From Cannabis sativa (taxonomy: Eukaryota; Streptophyta; Magnoliopsida; Rosales; Cannabaceae), in the NCBI RefSeq assembly GCF_029168945.1, contig NC_083604.1:8300812-8364811 (forward strand): 64,000 nucleotides of DNA, in the 5' to 3' direction. This document shows positions 12,253 to 26,829 of this stretch, piece by piece. Positions within the stretch are counted from its first letter, which is position 1; the number at the start of each line of letters is the position of its first letter. Under the pieces are notes generated by a model, which saw only the letters and a program-made list of their open reading frames with translations, ran no database searches and was not told the origin of the DNA. Position numbers and translations under genes: made by a program.

Positions 12253-12944
12253 ATTATAATTATAAAATATGAAATAAAAATTATATATAATAATATGTAT
12301 ATAACTTTCATAAATAATTTTATTATTGTAATTATGATAAGTACATTTATGTTTAATTATTACCATATACATATTATTAAAAAAAAAATGAAAAAAAGTT
12401 TCTAATTGTATATAAAAATGTATGAGAAAATGGTAATGAGTTTTTTTTGCACATATTTGTAATTAATTAAAATAATGTATACATTTATGTAAAATGCCCT
12501 AACAAATAAGCATAGATATGAAATAGTTTTATTTAGTATATTTTATAATAATATTTAAATAAAGCCATGTAATATACATTTAGCTTTCCATATTTTTATT
12601 ATATATATATATACTGATTAATATATAAATAGAAAAAAAAAATGAAATTTACAAGTTATTTTTGAATCAAACAAATAACACATATTTTTTTTAAAAAAAA
12701 TAATAAATGTAACTAAAAATATATTTCCATACATAATATAATTTAATTAATTAAATTTTAACAATAAATTTGATTTGTTCACTAAATAAAATACATTTGA
12801 GTAACCTTTAAATTTATATTTAAAATTATTAATTTGTCATCAAACTATTGGATTGTAATGTATAGTTAAAAAATTTATTAATTGCTTTTTTTCTATAATA
12901 ATTTTTTATTATTTAGTTTTATAATAATTAATGTTATATTAGAG

Positions 12945-13336
12945 TTACAGCAAATCCTACAAGAAAAAATAATAACAAATAAAGAAGAAAAAATAATTAT
13001 TGTAAATTAAAAATTCAGCGTCATTATTGAAATTAAGATTGTAAAAAAGGTTGTTGATGTAAATTATCTTATTTTATAATAGTTATTAAAATTAAAACAT
13101 TCAATTATTAATTACACCAATTAACACCTCTTAATAATGGTAGACAATAAATTAAGAATCAATGTTAACCAATCCGAGGGTAGCTCCAACTCCAACACTC
13201 TAATAGTAGTACTACCTAACCTAACTTACATATTACCATTTTGCCCCTATACAATTTTCACGTACATATGACATGCATATGCTAAGAAGGAGGGGTATAT
13301 AAGTCCAACTTCATGTACGCAAAAATCGGGGTTTCT
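12945..13336 (+). promoter_or_regulatory. Orphan copy of the reductase promoter
   Basis: This block repeats 21559-21992 almost base for base, including the TATA box (gggtatataagtcc, 13294-13307), the ccattttgcccctatacaat element and the first bases after the expected start site (tacgcaaaaatc). Similarity ends at 13336, where copy A continues ggggtttc instead of the reductase leader. It therefore looks like a promoter and start site with no gene behind it. Whether it is active is unknown. Confidence 0.75.
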
Positions 13337-13494
13337 AAAGTAGTTGCAGCGCTAGTTGCAATAGGGGTTTCTATACGATTTTTTGTTGCGATTTAGGTTG
13401 CAGCGCTAGTTGCAATCAGTGTTTCTTTGTAGAATTTTGTAAAAAAAAAAAAAAAAAAAAAAATTATTTTGAAGTGCAAAAATAAAAAAGGCCC
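13337..13494 (+). other. Junction filler with poly(A) run
   Basis: About 100 bp holding two copies of gttgcagcgctagttgcaat is followed by a run of about 23 A (13441-13463) and then copy B. The A-run at the end suggests a retroposed piece, but its source is not recognised. Confidence 0.45.
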
Positions 13495-15005
13495 TAATAT
13501 AATAAGTTACTATTTTCATTTACCAATTATTTTATATAACCTTTTGCTACTTTAAAACTTATGTATTTATTTTTAGATTATATTAAATTAATTTATTATT
13601 TTAAATACTTTTATGTAATTTTTTAATTTTATTTTTGTAAAAATATTTATATTACTTTCAAGTTTATTTAATAAACTAATAAGTTACAATAAACTTAAAA
13701 AAACACACATAACTTATTGGTAAATATTTAAATCGCTAGTTAGTTATTTTAAAGTTATATTTTTAGTTACTTTTTAAGTTTATTGTAATTAATTTTTATA
13801 TAGTATAACAAATAAGCATATAGATATGAAATAGTTTTATTTAGTATATTTTATACTAATATTTAAAGAAAATTATGTAATATACATTTAGTTTTCCATA
13901 TTTTTATTATATACAAATGAACCCCTTAAAATTTGAAATTTTTACCAATAATTGAAATAAAACAAGAGAATCAGTTACTGTAAATATGTTTTACAATTCA
14001 AAAAATTGACGTTTGAAGGTGTGAGAGAATTTTGTAACCCAAATCCACCAAAATAGAGTTAGAACATGCCTGCAAAAGAGAAAAAGAAAACTGAGAAAGA
14101 GAGATGTTCAGACTCACATGCAACTACAGGAGTATATAAATGAGAAAAGATTCACAAAGATTCAATCACAAATCGAAAACATACACATATAATACCCATT
14201 AAAGCATAAAACTTAAATACATAATAATAAATTTCACCAAATAAAATCACATATACATGAAAGCATGACTTAAGTATACATCAAAACAAATCTATATAAT
14301 GACTCAGTAAACCAAACCTGAGAGTTTGAAGAAGCAAAGTTCTATTTCTTAAAACAGTTTATTTGATAAGTTTGATCATGTTAGAATAACATACTTATAC
14401 TAACTTTTAAAGAGAGGATAACTTTCAATCATATAACACGTATATATAATGACTCAGCAATAATATACCAATTAGCTCAACACGTAGCAAAATATAAGAT
14501 AAAATCAAAGATTTATCTTCAAATATTTTAAAAACTCTACTAACAGATATTCAGAAATTATAAAAACTTGATATTATGGAAAATCAAAAATTTAGTATTG
14601 TAACACGTATTTGATGAGTAAGCTAATATAGATAAATTAACAAATAGTTGTATATTTTTTTATTTATTTTTTATTTTTTTAAAAATCCAGAAATTATCTA
14701 TATTTTTTTTAGCTTTTTCTTTTAAGGGAAAAATTATCAAACATGCATCAGTCCAAGAAATTCAAAAATAAAAAACTTAAATTAAAATATGTGCAAAGGC
14801 AGATAAATTTCATCATATGTCACATTTATATATACAGATAGAGAGAAAAAGAGGTAAAGAAATTAGGAATTTGAAAAAAAAAAATTGAGAAATACAAATA
14901 AAAAAATTAGGAATTTTACATTTTTATGTACAGATGGAGAGAAAGAAGGGTAAAAAAATTAGAGATTTTAAAATCAATAAACATACCTGGTAGAAGTGTG
15001 CATGT

Positions 15006-15164
15006 CGAGAATATGATTCAGAGAAAGATAAGGTGGCGGTGGAGGAGCTTGAGCGCCGTTATGAACTCGGTGGTGGTGGCCGCCGTGGTAAGCCTTCTCT
15101 TGTCATTGATCTAATGGGTGATCCTATTTGTAGTGTTCGTCATTTCCCAACTCACATCATGCTG
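15006..15164 (+). pseudogene. HOOKLESS1-like GNAT acetyltransferase, first-exon fragment
   Basis: The frame from 15006 reads REYDSEKDKVAVEELERR, then [20 protein letters not shown] and [16 protein letters not shown]. As I recall the family, this matches the N-terminus of plant HOOKLESS1-like N-acetyltransferases (REYD..., VEDVERRCEVG, SLFTDLLGDPICRIRHSP, MLV). Only about 53 of roughly 400 residues are present. The frame then enters a GA microsatellite, and the acetyl-CoA-binding core is missing. It has no initiator Met in frame and no plausible following exon, so it is a gene scrap, perhaps carried by a transposon. The family match is from memory and needs a search. Confidence 0.6.
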
Positions 15165-15179
15165 GTACATAATAGTTGT

Positions 15180-15181
<2 letters not shown>

Positions 15182-15270
<89 letters not shown>
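15182..15270 (+). repeat. (GA)n microsatellite
   Basis: An uninterrupted GA dinucleotide run of about 89 bp directly follows the HOOKLESS1-like fragment. It creates an artificial Arg-Glu open frame. Confidence 0.97.
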
Positions 15271-15273
<3 letters not shown>

Positions 15274-16073
15274 AGTATATGAGAGGTTTTTTGGTTTGGA
15301 AGAATAATCAGTTTATTAAAATTAATAGGAGGTAATTGCGTTGAATAGTCAATTTATTGGAAATAGTAAGATTGGTAATAGTGATTGCATTGAATTAGTC
15401 AATTTATTGGAGAGTTTTAAAAAGGAAAATTAAAATTTTCAAAGGAAAGTTGCAGAGAAGATGAAAATATCAAGAGAGAGAATTAAATAGAGTGTTAAAA
15501 AGTAATAAATACACTTTAAAATAATAATACACTTAATAAAAAAGTAGCAATGAGAAATACAAACACGTGCACTACTATGCTGTTAATTTTGACTATTGGA
15601 CTTTTTCACTTTGAAAAGCTTACTATTTAATATAATAAAAATATACATTAACAATGTAAATGGTATATATGTCAGTAACATTATATATATTAACAATGTA
15701 AAGGATATATATGGCAATAACATTATCACCTGATTATGACACTTTTAAAATAGTATGACATACTGATTAATATATATAGATAGAAAAAAAATGAAATTTA
15801 CAAGTTATTTTTGAATCAAACAAATAATACATATTTTTTTAAGAAAAAAATAATAAATGTAACTAAAAATATATTTCCATACATAATATAATTTAATTAA
15901 TTGAATTTTAACAATAAACTTGATTTGTTAACTAGATAAAATACATTTGAGTAACCTTTAAATTTATATTTAAAATTATTAAGTTGTCATCTAACTATTG
16001 AATTGTAATGTATAGTAAAAAAATTTATTAATCGTTTTTTTTTGTCTATAATATTTTTTTATTATTTAGTTTT

Positions 16074-16316
16074 TGTTATAAATATTAATAATTATGTGGA
16101 TGTCTAAATCTTTTATTTATTGCTATTAATTGTAATCAATATTCCTCTTTTTCTCAGTTTCCCTTTTTCTTAGTTTCTTAATATCTCACTCTTGTATTTG
16201 TATAAATAGGGGTTCACCCCATTAGAATAAACAATTCAGAAATTCTCATTCACTTTCTCTTTCTCTCTTCATCTTCTTCTTCTTTCCTCTCATCTACTTT
16301 ATATTATTTCATAACA
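16074..16316 (+). repeat. H2 left LTR
   Basis: 243 bp, starting TGTTATAAATATT and ending CATAACA. It contains a TATA-like gtataaataggggttc at about 16200-16215. Confidence 0.92.
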
Positions 16317-16331
16317 CGTTATCAGCACGAG
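16317..16331 (+). other. H2 primer-binding site
   Basis: cgttatcagcacgag directly follows the left LTR. Similar ttatcagcacga sites follow the LTR of several plant Copia families. The following gtctctgcccaag is repeated once at 16354-16368. Confidence 0.6.
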
Positions 16332-16640
16332 TCTCTGCCCAAGCTTCAAGCATGAGTCTCTGCCCAAGTCCCAATGTAAGTATCTTGTTAAAGTTCTTGA
16401 ATTGTTTCAAAGTCAAAATACACTAAATATATATTTATATATATACTCCTTTGACTGAAACAATTTTAAGAATCATTTGGTTTCTTTTTTCTTTTTATCT
16501 ATATATCTATATATTATATATGTATGTATATGTTTTTATATATTTATTATTGATTTCACATATATATAATGTTCTTATTATTCATAATATTTACAATATA
16601 TGTGTGCCTATGATGTGATAGAGAAAATCTATATAAATTA

Positions 16641-16780
16641 TACATATATCCAGAAGATTATGTATCATCGATAAAATATTGTATATATCCTGAAGATTAT
16701 GCATCCTCGATAAAATATTGCATATATCCTGATGATTATGCGTCCTCAATAAAATCTTGCATATATCCTGAAGATTATGC
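16641..16780 (+). repeat. 39-bp tandem repeat, about 3.6 copies
   Basis: Units start at 16641, 16681, 16720 and 16759. Each has atatatcctgaagattatg followed by c-tcctcgataaaatatt. Each unit is itself a stem-loop, gcata/tatgc around cctgaag. Confidence 0.85.
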
Positions 16781-19700
16781 AAACGTAATATTCATTATAT
16801 AGTTGATGGATATATAATGAAAGAGATGAATACATATTTATATATATGTTCTTGTATTCTTTGAGGACAATGAAAAGTAATCTAATATCGATATAGATTT
16901 TGACAAACATTTCCTGAAGTAAATGTTTTATATTTATCAAAGAAAAAAAATGATTGTATTTATGTGAATACAACTAAAGAATCATTAAAAATGATTATTA
17001 TTGATGCAATTTTATAGTGGGTTTAGAATACCTAAAAAGAATGTTAAGAAAATTGCATTGAAACATCAAAGTATAAGAATAATAGTGAGCATGACTAATG
17101 TTATTTAAATACATGAGACATGTATTTATTGTTCATCATTCCCTGCAGAGAATGATACGAATTGAATTCAACTACTTTTAAAGATTGTTTGTATTAGTCA
17201 TGTTACTATACATTGTTATTACTTGCAATGTTAGAAATTATTGCATGTGACATATATTAAAGATCAAATTTTGCATACATCTTGGAGATTATGCAAAAAT
17301 TGCATTCATATATTCTTTGAAATATCGTAAAAGAAATTGTTGAATAATTTCTTATATTTTTATGGATGAACAAGTAATAAATTTTTAAGAAATTTATAAT
17401 AATGTTCTACTTGTTCAACGTCATTCCCCGAAGTGAATGTAATGATTTTAAATAATCAATGACATTATTTACTACTCAAATATTTCCAGAAAAAGTGGAA
17501 ACAACTAAAAGATGAGATACCACACATAATCAAAGTGCATGAAATTTATATATCATGTGTGGAATTGAATAATAGTGGTCGCGTACCTGTAGTACGGACA
17601 TACTTATAATCAAGATAAAAGTATACTTGATTATTTAATAGAATGTGAATTGTACAAACTTATTGTACATTTAGAATATTTAAATATCATTACCTAAAGA
17701 GAATGAATAGACATGAAATTCTATTTCAAAGAATATAAATTTCACATATATTGGTAATGCCAGAAGCAAATTAATATATACATATTTTATTATTTCTTGA
17801 AATTAATAGTTTCAAACTATTGTTGGTACAGGATATGTATACATATAGTTACTATATAATTCAGTTTGCATATTCCCAGAAGTGAATATATAACTTACTA
17901 ATATTTGTTAGTGATCAAATATAATCAAAGTGATAAAGAATCACAAAATGATTATTTGAAAAGCTTCCTGAAGAAGTCTTACATACAATTGCTACTTGGA
18001 GTAGTAACATATCTTTGTATGTACCCAGATGTATAGCTTTTATCTAGTCATGAAAGTGATAAGAAATAACTTATTATATGTACTGGTTGTACATTTAAAT
18101 ATATAATATATCAAGTCATGATAATTAGACTGCTGAATAGTCTATTAATAAATTAGATAACTTGTTAAAAAGATATCAGGAAAAATGAATGATATGTTAT
18201 GGTTATATCTATTTGACCATTACAATAACATGATGAAGTTGTCATGTATCTTTTAAATTATACACATCATTGAATTGATGATAGTGATTCCTGAAGAGTG
18301 TATATGTTTTGGAGAATAATATAATTATATTATTCGTGTATATAAAAATGAAACTTGTAATGATTATGTTGTAATGAATTTACATTACCTTTTGAAAGTT
18401 TCATGAATTGAGTTATTTTGACATGATCAATCATATGCAATAAATTGTCAAAGGATTTGACTAAATTTTGTTGAAGAACCAGAAGATTCTTCTCATTATT
18501 AATTTATAAGGCTCAAAAGAAGAATATGCATATATTTGCACATAAAAAATATTTAAATTATATTTCTTAAACAATCTTGAGCCATTGTTAGATTTTTATT
18601 GCATAGTTTCTTATCGATGTGATAAGATTTTATGATATGTATTTCTTATTATACACGTGTGACTCATTCTTAGAAATGAATTAAGTTCATAAGTATTGAA
18701 CTTGAACCTGAAGTTTATTGAACCTGAAGTTTAATGTCATATAGTATATATGGGTTTAAATAAATATTGATTCATTGTGATATATTGAAATCCCTACAGG
18801 TATATTAATATTATTAGATATCACAATTTTTAAAAATTCTCTCGATCAGGGGGAGAGAAGCAGTTGGGATCGATGATAATTTTTGAAAATGATCCTTGCA
18901 TAAAGTATATAAGAACAATATAGTTCAAAATGATATATACCAACTGCAAATCAATATTATTCAAAGTTGAGTTAGAATGAGTTGAAAACGCCTGAAGCGT
19001 AAATGAACAATGTAGAAATTATTAGTAAATATTCATTTGATTTGCCCTGAAGTTGTTAAATCTAGAGGTACTCATGGAGATACCTTAATGTTATAAAGTA
19101 TTAAAATGATAATCGTGATGAAAACTGTACTTGAAGAGACTCCTAAGAGAAGTTAGACATAACACATTTGATCATAATTGAATCTCTGAAGTGATTCTAT
19201 ATAGGTACCTATAAATGATAAACATATTTGAAAAATATGTAATTTAAAGAGATCTCTATAAGTTATGTCAATATGGGAGGAAATTATCATTTATTGAAAT
19301 TTTTGTCGACAATAAATATTGAATGTGTGCATATGCAATAAACTAACATGAGATAGCAAGGATCATGGTATTAGATTTGTCGAGAATTATCGACATACAT
19401 TCTGATTTTTGGCCAAAATATTATGACGCAGTCCAGGCAAATTTACTCACATAAAGTGAAGTAAGACCTGTAGGGTGTGCAAATAAATATTTCCAATGAG
19501 AAATTTGCATATATGTATTTGTACATAATGAATTGTTGTACAAAGTTTGCATAGACATGAGATTGATTGAAGTAAGGCTTAAATATTGAGAAAATATAAT
19601 CATGATTTGATTATAGCCTGGAATATATTTTATGAAGATTTATAAGCGTCACATAAATGTTGCAACAAAAGATTATTTATTTGGAGCTCCTAATATAGTG

Positions 19701-20281
19701 AGAATTTGAAATAAGCCTTATCTAAAAATTCTAGAAGAATTTAATACATGTCTTAAGTAATATAAATTCTAAGTCGCGCGCACTATATGACAAAGATCTT
19801 TGTATGAAATAAAGACATGTAAGTAAATTATTGTTTGAAAAATACGTATGGTTATCTATGCAGTATAAATACGTAAATTATACGTTGTGATAGACTCTTG
19901 AAGAGTTTTTGATTAATTGCAAAATAAACTTTTATTTCTTTTGTATATCGAGAAATATTAAATGTATAAAGTTTGTTCATTAGTATTGAAGTCCTGAAGT
20001 ACTTCATATGTATCAAGAATTATAGATATATGATCATTTGATATGGAAATTAAGATCATAAAACAAGATGGAATAAATATATGGTCTTGGAGTACCATCA
20101 TTGTCACAAACGAAAATTTATAGTATCATTAATGTGTTATGTTCATATCTACTTGAAATTTTAAATTTTTGTATGAACAAAGTTGTGTACACACATGAAT
20201 GATACAATTAGTTGGATAAAGATTAATGTTCCACGAACCCCTCATCTATAATTTAGAAGTCCATACATACTCTGGAAGAGT
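16641..20281 (+). repeat. Dispersed stem-loops with CCTGAAG-like loops inside H2
   Basis: More than twenty short inverted repeats share a loop close to CCTGAAG while the arms differ. Examples: aacattt/aaatgtt 16906-16927; tcattc/gaatga 17136-17155; ttttgcata/tatgcaaaa 17269-17298; cattc/gaatg 17422-17439; cgtac/gtacg 17582-17596; tcatt/aatga 17687-17706; atattc/gaatat 17870-17889; tagact/agtcta 18126-18144; gaagaaccagaagattcttc 18473-18492; acgcctgaagcgt 18988-19000; aggta/tacct 19066-19085; gaatctctgaagtgattc 19180-19197; aaattctagaagaattt 19726-19742; actcttgaagagt 19894-19906; gaagtcctgaagtacttc 19988-20005; atggtcttggagtaccat 20081-20098. Function unknown. Confidence 0.72.
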
Positions 20282-20406
20282 TATAGAAAATATATGATCA
20301 AAGATTATATATGGTGATATTTTAAAAGTGATAACAATAATCTTATGAGATCTATTATCACCAAAAGAATTATGGATCATATATGCATGAGGGGGAGACA
20401 TATTCA

Positions 20407-20580
20407 TGTTGCACTCTTTTTCCCTTAGTTCAGGTTTTGTCCCAATGGGTTTTTCTGGCAAGGTTTTTAACGAGGCAACTTGCAAATAATTATGAATATG
20501 AAATATACATTGTACTCTTTTTCCCTAGCTCAGATTTTGTCCCACTGGGTTTTTCTGGCAAGGTTTTTAACGAGGCAGCT
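20407..20580 (+). repeat. Duplicated Copia 3' block
   Basis: Two 73-bp copies (20407-20479 and 20509-20580) share ttgtccca, tgggtttttctggcaagg and tttttaacgaggca. I recall a similar block between pol and the right LTR in plant Copia elements. Confidence 0.75.
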
Positions 20581-20601
20581 ATAAATCATGTTAACATACT
20601 T

Positions 20602-20957
20602 GCATTTTATGAAGCAAGTAGAGAATGTGTGGGAATGAGATCATTGACATAGCATATTCGGGAAACATATGGATTGCACTCAATAAAGAAGTATCAACCC
20701 AAGCAATTCTCTATGGATAATAATGCTTGCATCGCTCAACTAAAAGGATGGTACATTGAAGGAGATAGAGTTAGAACACATTTCACGAAATTCTTCTTTA
20801 TACGCTTCAAGAAAATACATATTGGTGTTCAACATATTTAATCAAGTGTCAATCTTGTAAACTTATTCACAAAGTTATTACCAACATCAACATTTGAGAA
20901 GACGACAGATAAGATCGAAATTCGTCGATTAGAAGATCTCCACAAATGCCTAAAAGA
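20602..20957 (+). pseudogene. Copia RNase H C-terminal remnant in H2
   Basis: One frame, with two in-frame stops, reads FYEASRECVGMRSLT, then HIRETYGLHSIKKYQP, MDNNACIAQLKG, VNLVNLFTKLLPTSTF and IEIRRLEDLH. This is the tail of a Copia polyprotein (the family form is roughly DNNACI..L..G, DLFTK.LP, GMR.L.DL). The catalytic N-terminal part of RNase H and all upstream pol domains are not recognisable. It shows the Copia origin of H2. Confidence 0.8.
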
Positions 20958-21050
20958 GGGGGAGTTAGTTTACACTATACTGTTTTTTCTTTGATCAAGT
21001 TTTCAGCAAGATTTTTAATAAGGCAGTTATTATGGACATCCAAGGGGGAG

Positions 21051-21293
21051 TGCTATAAATATTAATAATTATGTGGATGTCCAAATCTTTTATTTATTAC
21101 TATTAATTGTAATCAATATTCCTCTTTTTCTTAGTTTTCCTTTTTCTTAGTTTCTTAATATCTCACTCTTGTATTTGTATAAATAGGGGTTCACCCCATT
21201 GGAATAAACAACTCAGAAATTCTCATTCACTTTCTCTTTCTCTCTTCATCTTCTTCTTCTTTCCTCTCATCTATTTTATATTATTTCATAACA
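21051..21293 (+). repeat. H2 right LTR
   Basis: 243 bp, about 97 percent identical to the left LTR (eight substitutions counted by eye). It is preceded by polypurine tract caagggggag and followed by gtttt. Confidence 0.92.
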
Positions 21294-21298
21294 GTTTT

Positions 21299-21660
21299 AT
21301 AATAATAAATGTTATATTAGAGTTACAATAGGTCTTACAAGAAAAAATAATAACAAATAAAGAAGAAAAAAAAATTATTGTAAATTAACAATCTAATATT
21401 GAATTTTAACAATAAACTTGATTTGTTAACTAAATAATTTGAATCACCTTTAAATTTATATTTAAAATTATTAAGTTGTCATCAAACTATTGAATTGTAA
21501 TGTATAGTAAAAAAATTTATTAATCTTTTTTTTTTCTATAATAATTTTTTATTATTTAGTTTTATAATAATAAATGTTATATTAGAGTTATACAATAGCT
21601 CCTACAAGAAAAAATAATAACAAATAAAGAAGAAAAAAAAAATTATTGTAAATTAAAAAT
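21299..21660 (+). repeat. Local 265-bp tandem duplication upstream of the reductase
   Basis: The block from gttttataataataaatg through caaataaagaagaaaaaa occurs at 21294-21390 and again at 21559-21650. The sequence before it (acaataaacttgatttgtta) occurs at about 15908 and 21416. H2 is inserted in the first of the two units. Confidence 0.75.
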
Positions 21661-21959
21661 TCAGCGTCATTATTGAAATTAAGATTGTAAAAAAGGTTGT
21701 TGATGTAAATTACTATCTTATTTTTGAATATATTGAATAATAGTTATTAAAATTAAAACATTCAAATATTAATTACACCAATTAACACCTCTTAATAATG
21801 GTAGACAATAAATTAAGAATCAATGTTAACCAATCCGAGGGTAGCTCCAACTCCATCACTCTACTAGTAGTACTACCTAACTAACCTAACTTGAATATTA
21901 CCATTTTGCCCCTATACAATTTTCACGTACATATGACATGCATATGCTAAGAAGGAGGG

Positions 21960-21966
21960 TATATAA
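21960..21966 (+). promoter_or_regulatory. TATA box of the plastid 3-oxoacyl-ACP reductase gene
   Basis: tatataag follows a GA-rich run (gaaggagg). Transcription would start near 21990, giving a leader of about 175 nt before the ATG at 22167. The leader contains an upstream ORF (22013-22234). Confidence 0.65.
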
Positions 21967-22166
21967 GTCCAACTTTACGCAAAAATCACTCCTTTGGGTT
22001 CCGTCGTCAAAGATGTACGAACACTCTTCGGAGTTTCCAAAGTCCCAATATATAAAAACCAACGTAAACACGAAAAGGAACAGTTCAATTTCTTATCTGG
22101 GTTTTCTAAAAACTCTGCCTTTTTCTTTGTACAAAGCCCACAACAATCTTCGGAACTATATATCCC

Positions 22167-26765
<4,599 letters not shown>

Positions 26766-26829
26766 GCCACCCTCCCTGCATAATTGAGGAGCCTCTAAAC
26801 TACCACCAATAACAAAGCAATGAGAATGG
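26766..26829 (+). other. Reductase 3' UTR, proximal part
   Basis: The 64 bp between the stop codon and the LTR insertion end in the 5-bp duplication aatgg (26825-26829). The rest of the ancestral 3' UTR continues at 41870. Confidence 0.7.

Larger units (their letters stand above)
9663..12499. mobile_element. Non-autonomous MULE carrying a satellite array
   Basis: A 9-bp duplication taacaaata flanks the element (9654-9662 and 12500-12508), and the ends are inverted (gggcttttttcat on the left; the complement of the right end reads gggcattttacat). Copy B keeps the empty site (aacaaataagc at about 13807-13817), which confirms the insertion and dates it after the duplication. There is no transposase. 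The interior is a tandem array (9890-11470) plus a solo LTR (11473-12252). Confidence 0.8.
9331..13336 (+). repeat. Copy A of the duplicated reductase upstream region
   Basis: Without its inserted MULE, this copy is about 1.16 kb (9331-9662 and 12509-13336) and matches copy B, which leads into the reductase gene. Blocks: 9331-9662 with about 13495-13814; 12509-12600 with 13815-13913; 12605-12940 with 15758-16073; 12945-13336 with 21559-21992. Identity by eye is over 90 percent. Copy A stops just after the presumed transcription start and has no coding exon. Confidence 0.85.
13914..15755. mobile_element. Unresolved insertion in copy B, carrying a gene fragment
   Basis: Copy A is continuous from ttccatatttttattatata into tactgattaatatat, but copy B is split here by about 1.84 kb. 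No matching inverted ends or target duplication were found. The right part has a short tandem duplication (ttaacaatgtaaa...taacattat at about 15645-15730). It holds a HOOKLESS1-like exon fragment and a GA microsatellite, so a gene-capturing DNA transposon is possible but unproven. Confidence 0.4.
16074..21293 (+). mobile_element. Copia-type LTR retroelement H2, internally non-coding
   Basis: Direct 243-bp LTRs (16074-16316 and 21051-21293) with TG...ACA ends are flanked by the 5-bp duplication gtttt (16069-16073 and 21294-21298). The empty site is preserved in copy A (12916-12920) and again at 21559-21563. After the left LTR comes cgttatcagcacgag, a primer-binding site resembling those of some plant Copia elements. 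A polypurine tract (aagggggag) precedes the right LTR. The LTRs differ at about 8 of 243 positions. Of the 4.7-kb interior only a degenerate Copia RNase H tail is recognisable (20602-20957). The rest is stem-loops with no coding frame. Confidence 0.92.

Noticed and set aside
12047..12405. Two open frames in and after the 780-bp solo LTR
   Set aside because: They sit across the LTR edge and target duplication and show no known domain. The higher GC content of the LTR makes open frames likely.
15033..15335. 100-codon frame with a long Arg-Glu run
   Set aside because: Its second half is the GA microsatellite. Only the acetyltransferase-like part before it has meaning, and in the frame given for 15006-15164.
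16641..16780. CRISPR-like short repeat array
   Set aside because: The 39-bp units are contiguous with no spacers, and this is a plant nuclear transposon.
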